Below are positions 58,984-64,000 of a DNA stretch of 64,000 bases, piece after piece. Made by a program: the position numbers and the translations under genes. The stretch spans positions 1 to 64,000 of the forward strand of contig JAEUGX010000092.1 of the NCBI GenBank assembly GCA_016795545.1, written 5' to 3'. The notes below the pieces were generated by a model, which saw nothing but the letters and a program-made list of their open reading frames with translations, was not told the origin of the DNA and did not search any database. Origin of the DNA: Opitutaceae bacterium (GTDB lineage: Bacteria; Verrucomicrobiota; Verrucomicrobiia; Opitutales; Opitutaceae). How positions within the stretch are numbered: position 1 is the stretch's first letter; the number at the start of each line of letters is the position of its first letter.

Positions 58984-60429
58984 ATGGCCATGATGTATTT
59001 GCTGCTCGGCGGATTCCTGGGTGCGGCGGTCGTGTACGCCTTCTACTGGCGCGCGCAGCGCGAGGCGGCGCGGCTGGAGGAGGAGCGGCAGGCCCTGATG
59101 GAGGAGCGCCAGATCGTGCTCGATTACATGCACACGATGGTGGACGCCGTGGGCGAGCGGTTGCCGCGCGAGGAGCTTTTCCAGCGGATCGTGCACGCCG
59201 CCATCCTCAGCACCGGCGCGCTCAGCGCCTGCATCTTCGAGAAGGGAGAGGACGGCATGATGCGGGGGGTGGCGGTGGAGGGGCTTTTCCCGCCGCATCG
59301 GCCGATTCCGGACACGCAGCGGATGAAGATGGGCACCCGGGCGAAGTTCATCGAACAGGTCCTGAAATCGGAGTCGTTTCCGGTGGGCGAGGGCGTCGTC
59401 GGGCGGGTGGCGGCGACCGGACGCGGGGAACTGGTGCCGCGCGCGGCCGAGGATCCGCGCATCGTGAAGCACGACGACCAGGCGCTGACGGTGCGCTCGG
59501 TCATCGCGGCGCCCATCATGGTACGGAAGCACCTCATCGGCGTCCTGTGCGTCTGCAACGCGGCCGACGGGCTGTCGTTCACGCCGACGGATTACTCGCT
59601 GGTGGAGGCGCTGGCGGAGCAGGCCGGCCTGGCGGTGCACAATACCGACTTTCTGCAGCTGCAGGTGGAGAAGCAGCGGCTCGACCTCGATCTGGCGCTG
59701 GCCAGCGACGTGCAGCAGATGCTGCTGCCGCGGAGCATGCCGCAGGCGGCGGGGCTCGACCTCGACGCCCGCTACCTGGCGGCGCAGAAGGTCAGCGGGG
59801 ATCTCTACGATGTGTTCAAGCTGGGGCCGGACCGCCTGGGCGTGGCCGTGGCCGATGTTGCCGGCAAAGGCATGTCCGCCTCGCTGCTGATGGCCATCTG
59901 CCGGACCACGCTCCGCCAGGTGGCGCCGCAGCACGCGTCGCCGGCGCGGGTCCTGGCCGAGCTGAACCGGGCGCTGGCGGGCGACATGCGCGCGGGCATG
60001 TACATCACCATGATCTATGCGGTGATCGATGCGGGGCAGAACCTGCTGACCCTGGCCCGGGCCGGACACGAGCTGGCGCTGCTGTCGCGCCGCGACCTGG
60101 AGACCGGCGGCTTTGTCAGCGAATACGTCGGGTCCGAAGGCATGCCCGTCGGCCTGGTGGACGCGGAGCTGTTCGAGTCGGTGATTGAGGACAAGGTGCT
60201 TGCGTTTCCGCCGGGCTCAACGCTCGTGCTCTACACGGACGGGCTCACGGAGGCCCCGAACGCCGAGGAGAAGGAGTTCGGCGGCGCCCGCCTGGCCGAC
60301 GCGCTGCGGATGGTGCACGCCGGTTCGGCGCGGGAAATCAACGACGGGATACTCGAGGCCGTGGCGAAGTTTGGCGGCGGCACGGGACTCCGGGACGACT
60401 ATACGCTGCTCACGGTCAAGCGCGGGTGA
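58984..60429 (+). CDS. Membrane-anchored GAF-PP2C (SpoIIE/RsbU-like) phosphatase
   Basis: 481 residues from the ATG at 58984; alternative Met codons lie just after it. A hydrophobic helix (about 4-22) is followed by a coiled-coil-like stretch (27-50), a GAF domain (about 50-235) and a PP2C domain (about 250-480). The PP2C metal site is seen in VSGDLYDVF (about 270) and VADVAGKGMSASLL (about 290), and LYTDGLTEAPN and RDDYTLL follow. It would dephosphorylate a STAS protein, probably the one encoded upstream, in response to a GAF-bound signal. Confidence 0.93.
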   Translation: MAMMYLLLGGFLGAAVVYAFYWRAQREAARLEEERQALMEERQIVLDYMHTMVDAVGERLPREELFQRIVHAAILSTGALSACIFEKGEDGMMRGVAVEGLFPPHRPIPDTQRMKMGTRAKFIEQVLKSESFPVGEGVVGRVAATGRGELVPRAAEDPRIVKHDDQALTVRSVIAAPIMVRKHLIGVLCVCNAADGLSFTPTDYSLVEALAEQAGLAVHNTDFLQLQVEKQRLDLDLALASDVQQMLLPRSMPQAAGLDLDARYLAAQKVSGDLYDVFKLGPDRLGVAVADVAGKGMSASLLMAICRTTLRQVAPQHASPARVLAELNRALAGDMRAGMYITMIYAVIDAGQNLLTLARAGHELALLSRRDLETGGFVSEYVGSEGMPVGLVDAELFESVIEDKVLAFPPGSTLVLYTDGLTEAPNAEEKEFGGARLADALRMVHAGSAREINDGILEAVAKFGGGTGLRDDYTLLTVKRG

Positions 60430-60470
60430 GCGGCAGACGCGACCGGAGGCACCGCCCGAACCGCGGCCGG

Positions 60471-61034
60471 CTACCAGGTGTCCACCACCGCGTGCAGCGC
60501 TTCCTTGGCGAGTTCCTCGGCCAGGAGCGGCATCAGCTGGTATTCGGCGGGAACGAGGCCGCTGTCGGTGAAGACGCCGCGTTTCGCGGCCAGCGGCCGG
60601 TCGGCGAAATAAACCTGCGGCGAACGGTTGTCCCTCAGCGTGGCCGAGGCGCGAAGGGTCACGTCAAACCTCCGGGCGAGGCCGGTGTCGTCCTGCCGGG
60701 AGACCCCGACGGAGCGCTCGTAGCCGAGCAGCTTCACGTGCAGCACCGCATCGGCCTCGCTCGGGAAGTCGACCAGGGAGACGCGGCCGTCGCGGACAAA
60801 GGCCTCGCGGAGGGCCGTGGTCACCAGCGCCCGGGATTGCGGGACGAGGGCGTCGCTGGCCACCGGGGCGATGTAGAGGCGCGAGAACTTGAGCTCGCCC
60901 TCGTTTCCAAGCTGATAATGGGCGCAGCCGGCCAGGCCCAGCAGGATGACGGCGATTCCGCAGATGAAGCGAAGCAGGTTCAGGGGCGGCGGCGGGAAGG
61001 CGAAGCCGGCGGGACGCTGGGAATGGGCCGGCAT
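60471..61034 (-). CDS. lptE: LptE-like outer membrane lipoprotein
   Basis: 187 residues from the ATG at 61034. The lipobox is LLGLAGC with Cys37, preceded by a hydrophobic stretch. The mature part starts AHYQLGNEGELKFSRLYIAP and contains LREAFVRDGRVSLVDFPSEA, the pattern of LptE-like lipoproteins that plug LptD during LPS insertion. The N-terminal 20 residues before the hydrophobic region are unusually long for a lipoprotein signal. It overlaps no neighbour and follows the BamD-like gene by 16 bp. The LptE assignment is by pattern, not proven. Confidence 0.8.
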   Translation of the reverse strand: MPAHSQRPAGFAFPPPPLNLLRFICGIAVILLGLAGCAHYQLGNEGELKFSRLYIAPVASDALVPQSRALVTTALREAFVRDGRVSLVDFPSEADAVLHVKLLGYERSVGVSRQDDTGLARRFDVTLRASATLRDNRSPQVYFADRPLAAKRGVFTDSGLVPAEYQLMPLLAEELAKEALHAVVDTW

Positions 61035-61050
61035 GGCGGTTCCGGCCGGC

Positions 61051-62112
61051 TCAGAAGAGCCACATCTTCTTTTTCTTCTTCGGCTCGACCGGCTTCGGCG
61101 GCGGCTGGTTGAGGCTGCGGGCAGCCTGCTCCTCGAGCTTGGCATCCACGTCCACCAGCTTGGTCCGGGCCTCCGCGGCCACCTTGGAATCCGGGTAGAC
61201 TGTGATCGCCTCGTTATAGAATACTTTGGCTGCCTTGTAGTTGCGCCGATACTTGTAGTAGTAATCGGCCATGGTCAGCTTGCTTTTGGCCAAGACGGTC
61301 TTCATCTGGTCGAGGCCCTTTTCCGCGGCGGCCATGTTGGGGTCGCCGGGAAAGAGGATCATATAGTCCTCGTAGTAGGTGATCGCAAGCTTGGTCGAGG
61401 CCTGGTCGTAGTAGGGGCCATCGACGAGGGAGGTATGGGTTTCGGCAATCTTGAGGTAGGCGTCGGGTGTCAGGACATTCCGCGGGTAGGTGTTGATCAT
61501 GCGGTCGAGGGCGTCGATGGCCGCCTCGGTCTCCCCGATCTTCTTGTAGCCTCGCGACGCGTTCATGAGCGAGAGCGGGGCATAATCGCTGAACGGGGCG
61601 GTCTGCACGATGGTCTCGTAATATTCCAGGGCTTTTTCGCGGTTGCGGAAGCCCGGGATGATGCCCCAGATGCGGGTCCGCTTGCCCTCGGCCAGCTGGG
61701 AGGCGATGCGGTACTGCTCCCCGATGACCTGAATGAATTTTTCCGAATTCGGGTAACGCGCCACCATCTGCTGGAAGGCATCGAAGGCCTTGTAATATTG
61801 CTGGCGTTTCTCGCGGATGAGGCCGGTGCGGTAGAAAGCCTCCGGGGCGTAGAGCGAATTCGGGTATTTCTTGGTGACCGTTCCGTAAAGTTTGAGGGCC
61901 TCGCGTTCGCGGCCGGCTTCTTCCGCCGCGCGGGCTTTGTTCATGATATCCAAGGCATTACGGCCCTCATCACTCGAGAATCCGGCCAGGACACCTCCCT
62001 GAACTTTCCAGCCTTCGCCCGGCGTCCACACCAGGTCGGCAAGCAGCGAGCCTGGTGCGCAGAGCAAAGCCGCGCAGGCACAAAAGAGAAGGGGGGTGAG
62101 GGAGCGGCGCAT
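61051..62112 (-). CDS. BamD-like TPR protein
   Basis: 353 residues from the ATG at 62112. An ATG at 62130 would overlap fabH by seven bases. The signal peptide RRSLTPLLFCACAALLCAPG lacks a clear lipobox, unlike classical BamD. TPR-like repeats with KKYPNSLYAPEAFYRTG, ARYPNSEKFIQVIGE, NTYPRNVLTPDAYLK and VYPDSKVAAEAR motifs extend along the protein. The tail is a run of five lysines before MWLF. It is likely periplasmic and may serve outer membrane protein assembly, but a general scaffolding role is possible. Confidence 0.83.
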   Translation of the reverse strand: MRRSLTPLLFCACAALLCAPGSLLADLVWTPGEGWKVQGGVLAGFSSDEGRNALDIMNKARAAEEAGREREALKLYGTVTKKYPNSLYAPEAFYRTGLIREKRQQYYKAFDAFQQMVARYPNSEKFIQVIGEQYRIASQLAEGKRTRIWGIIPGFRNREKALEYYETIVQTAPFSDYAPLSLMNASRGYKKIGETEAAIDALDRMINTYPRNVLTPDAYLKIAETHTSLVDGPYYDQASTKLAITYYEDYMILFPGDPNMAAAEKGLDQMKTVLAKSKLTMADYYYKYRRNYKAAKVFYNEAITVYPDSKVAAEARTKLVDVDAKLEEQAARSLNQPPPKPVEPKKKKKMWLF

Positions 62113-62123
62113 GAAATTAAGGA

Positions 62124-63110
62124 TTACCATCGAATGAGGGTCGCTCCATAGGTCAAGCCGGCGCCGAAGGCGACCAACAACATCAGGTCGCCCGGTTTGA
62201 CGCGTCCGGCTCGGCGGGCCTCGTCGAGAGCCAGCGGGATCGAGGCGGAGGAGGTGTTGCCGTAGCGGTCGAGGTTCACGTAGACGCGATCCATCGGCAC
62301 CTTGAGGTTGGCAGCCAACGCCTCGATGATGCGGATGTTGGCCTGGTGGGGGATCACGAGGCTAATTTGATCCGGGGTCAGGTTGTGTTGTTCCATCATT
62401 TCCCGGGCGACGGTTTCCATGACGCGGACGGCGCTTTTGAAGACCTCGCGTCCGTTCATACGGATAAAATGGCCGCGATCCTCGACGGATTTCTGGGAGG
62501 CCGGGCATTTGCTGCCGCCGGCGGGGATGTAGAGGTTGTCGGCGAATTCGCCGTCGGCGCCCAGGTCGGAGCCGAGGATGCCGATGTTCGGCTGAGGCAC
62601 CTTGGTCAGGACGACGGCGCCGGCGGCATCGCCGAACAGGACGCAGGTGGTGCGGTCCTTCCAGTCCGTGACGGAGGAGAGCTTTTCCGCGCCGATGATG
62701 AGGGCGCGCTTGTACCGGTTGGTGAGCAGTTGGCCGTAGCCGATCTCGAGCGCGTAGAGGAAGCCGGAGCAGGCGGCGGCGATGTCGAAGCACGTGGCAT
62801 GCGCCGGCACGCCCAGCTTATGCTGGACGTAGCAGGCGGTCGAGGGCAGGGGGGTGTCGGGCGAGGCGGTGGCGACGATCAGCAGGTCGATTTCGCTCGC
62901 GTTGATCTTGGCGTCGGCGAGCGCCGACTGGGCGGCCTTCACTGCGAGGTCGGAGCACGCCTCGTCATCCGCGGCAATGCGCCGTTCCCGGATGCCCGAG
63001 CGGGTGTAGATCCATTCGTCGGACGTATCGACCATCTTGGAAAGATCGTGGTTGGTGAGCACCTTTTCCGGCGCATAGGAACCTACCCCTGCGATGATGA
63101 CGGAGGCCAT
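62124..63110 (-). CDS. fabH: 3-oxoacyl-ACP synthase III
   Basis: 328 residues from the ATG at 63110. The catalytic triad is Cys114 in AAACSGFLYA, His near 254 in VIPHQANIR and Asn near 284 in YGNTSSAS. It joins acetyl-CoA to malonyl-ACP and starts fatty-acid synthesis. It follows plsX by 10 bp, as in many bacteria, where plsX-fabH pairs link fatty acid and phospholipid synthesis. Its stop (TAA) is 11 bp before the BamD-like ATG. Confidence 0.95.
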   Translation of the reverse strand: MASVIIAGVGSYAPEKVLTNHDLSKMVDTSDEWIYTRSGIRERRIAADDEACSDLAVKAAQSALADAKINASEIDLLIVATASPDTPLPSTACYVQHKLGVPAHATCFDIAAACSGFLYALEIGYGQLLTNRYKRALIIGAEKLSSVTDWKDRTTCVLFGDAAGAVVLTKVPQPNIGILGSDLGADGEFADNLYIPAGGSKCPASQKSVEDRGHFIRMNGREVFKSAVRVMETVAREMMEQHNLTPDQISLVIPHQANIRIIEALAANLKVPMDRVYVNLDRYGNTSSASIPLALDEARRAGRVKPGDLMLLVAFGAGLTYGATLIRW

Positions 63111-63120
63111 GGGAGAAAAA

Positions 63121-64000
63121 TCAGTTGCTCGCCGCCGAGGAAGAGGCGGCGGATTGGGCGAGCTCGTTCGCGCGCGCGACATCCAGCTCGATGTGGTGGT
63201 ACAAGTCCTGGCGGATGATCTTGCTGGCAGCGCGGATTGCGCTGGCGATGGCGTGGCGGTTGGAGGAGCCGTGGGCTTTCAGGACGTTGCCCCGGACGCC
63301 CAGCAGGGGAGCGCCGCCGTAGCGGTCGGGATTCATGCGGGAACGCAGGGCGTCGAAGGCGCCTTTCGCCAGCATCGCGCCGCCCATCCGCAGCGGGTTG
63401 GCCTGCAGTTCCTCCTTGAGCATGGTGGTGATGAACTTGGCCAGCGATTCCCAGGTCTTGAGCAGCGTGTTGCCCACAAAGCCGTCGCAGACCACCACGT
63501 CGACCGTGTTGCGGAAAACCTGGAAGCCCTCAATCGGTCCGGCGTACTGGATGACCGGCGTGATCTTCTTGAGCAGCTCATGGGTCTCCGTCACGAGGGC
63601 ATTGCCCTTGCCCTCCTCGGTGCCGATCGTCATCAGGCCGACGCGGGGCGACGGAATCCCGAGTATCACCTTGGCGTAATTGGATCCGAGGATGGCGTTG
63701 TGGACCAAATGCTCGGGCTTCGCCTCCGGGTTGGCCCCGGCATCGATCAGGATGAAGTTGCCTTCGGCACGCGGGATCACGGCGGCCAATGCTGGGCGAT
63801 CAATGCCCGCCATCATGCGCAGGCGAAGCGTGCTGCCCGCCATCAAGGCGCCCGTGTTGCCACAGCTGATCGCAACGCGAGCCTCCCCATTCTTCACCAG
63901 ATCGATGGCTCGCACCATCGAGGAATCCTTCTTCCGCTTCAAAGCCTGAAGCGGCTTGTCCTCCATGGTAATGACCTCGGAGGCGTGGACCACGGAAACC
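63121..64000 (-). CDS. plsX: Phosphate acyltransferase PlsX, 5' end outside window
   Basis: At least 292 codons remain open to the right edge, where translation continues upstream. HASEVITMEDKPLQA is the typical PlsX N-terminal motif. SCGNTGALMAGSTLRL, LIDAGANPEAKPEHL and VCDGFVGNTLLKTWES further mark the family. PlsX makes acyl-phosphate from acyl-ACP for PlsY in phospholipid synthesis. The missing part is probably only 50-60 residues. The gene ends 10 bp before fabH. Confidence 0.95.
   Translation of the reverse strand, partial: VSVVHASEVITMEDKPLQALKRKKDSSMVRAIDLVKNGEARVAISCGNTGALMAGSTLRLRMMAGIDRPALAAVIPRAEGNFILIDAGANPEAKPEHLVHNAILGSNYAKVILGIPSPRVGLMTIGTEEGKGNALVTETHELLKKITPVIQYAGPIEGFQVFRNTVDVVVCDGFVGNTLLKTWESLAKFITTMLKEELQANPLRMGGAMLAKGAFDALRSRMNPDRYGGAPLLGVRGNVLKAHGSSNRHAIASAIRAASKIIRQDLYHHIELDVARANELAQSAASSSAASN

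Overview
The window is about 70% GC, densely coded, and comes from a diderm bacterium. LptE-like and BamD-like outer-membrane biogenesis genes lie beside plsX and fabH, and there is an ABC-exported surface glycan locus. A pseudopilin carries an H-x9-DG-like motif, mcsA-mcsB-clpC is present without ctsR, and separate GluRS and GlnRS genes occur together. These features suggest the PVC group, most likely Verrucomicrobiota of the Opitutus type. That assignment is an inference from gene content only. No prophage, insertion sequence, CRISPR array or rRNA was seen.

Region 1 (1-16217, all minus strand) is one tight polysaccharide locus. It reads from an AsnB-type amidotransferase at 16217 through a GT4 enzyme, a Wzm/Wzt ABC exporter, an O-acetyltransferase, several GT2 and GT-B glycosyltransferases and two DxD sugar-transferase-like proteins, to a multi-spanning membrane protein cut by the window start. 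Many junctions are ATGA or GTGA stop/start overlaps, which points to one translationally coupled operon. Region 2 (16450-26285) holds a DJ-1/PfpI protein, an atypical SDR and a probable N-demethylation module: a Rieske oxygenase of the betaine-demethylase type, a dimethylglycine-dehydrogenase-like FAD/GcvT protein and an MFS carrier. It continues with tRNA-Arg(ACG), a CitE-like lyase, the hibernation factor Hpf with a clear terminator, and an RluA-type pseudouridine synthase.

Region 3 (26298-33913) carries an M14-like deacylase, convergent gltX and glnS, a CBS-DRTGG manganese pyrophosphatase, a pseudopilin and an unknown protein. Region 4 (34077-39318) holds an IlvE-type aminotransferase and then mcsA-mcsB-clpC, the protein-arginine phosphorylation and degradation system. 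A textbook sigma-54 element precedes mcsA, and a strong terminator follows clpC. Region 5 (39333-42986) is a 2-hydroxyacid oxidoreductase cluster.

Region 6 (43145-54840) contains smc, a GAF-fused PilB/GspE ATPase, yraN, zwf-opcA, a Gdx/SugE-like SMR exporter, a small secreted DUF6265-like protein and tyrS. Region 7 (55064-60429) contains a peroxiredoxin, aconitase, and a STAS protein followed by a membrane-anchored GAF-PP2C phosphatase, a partner-switch pair without its kinase. Region 8 (60471-64000, minus) is a plsX-fabH-bamD-like-lptE-like envelope cluster; plsX runs off the right edge.

The most notable observations are the sigma-54 signal in front of mcsA-mcsB-clpC, the demethylation module with inverted repeats at its divergent promoter, the GAF-PilB fusion, and the mix of ABC export with a polymerase-like membrane protein in the glycan locus.
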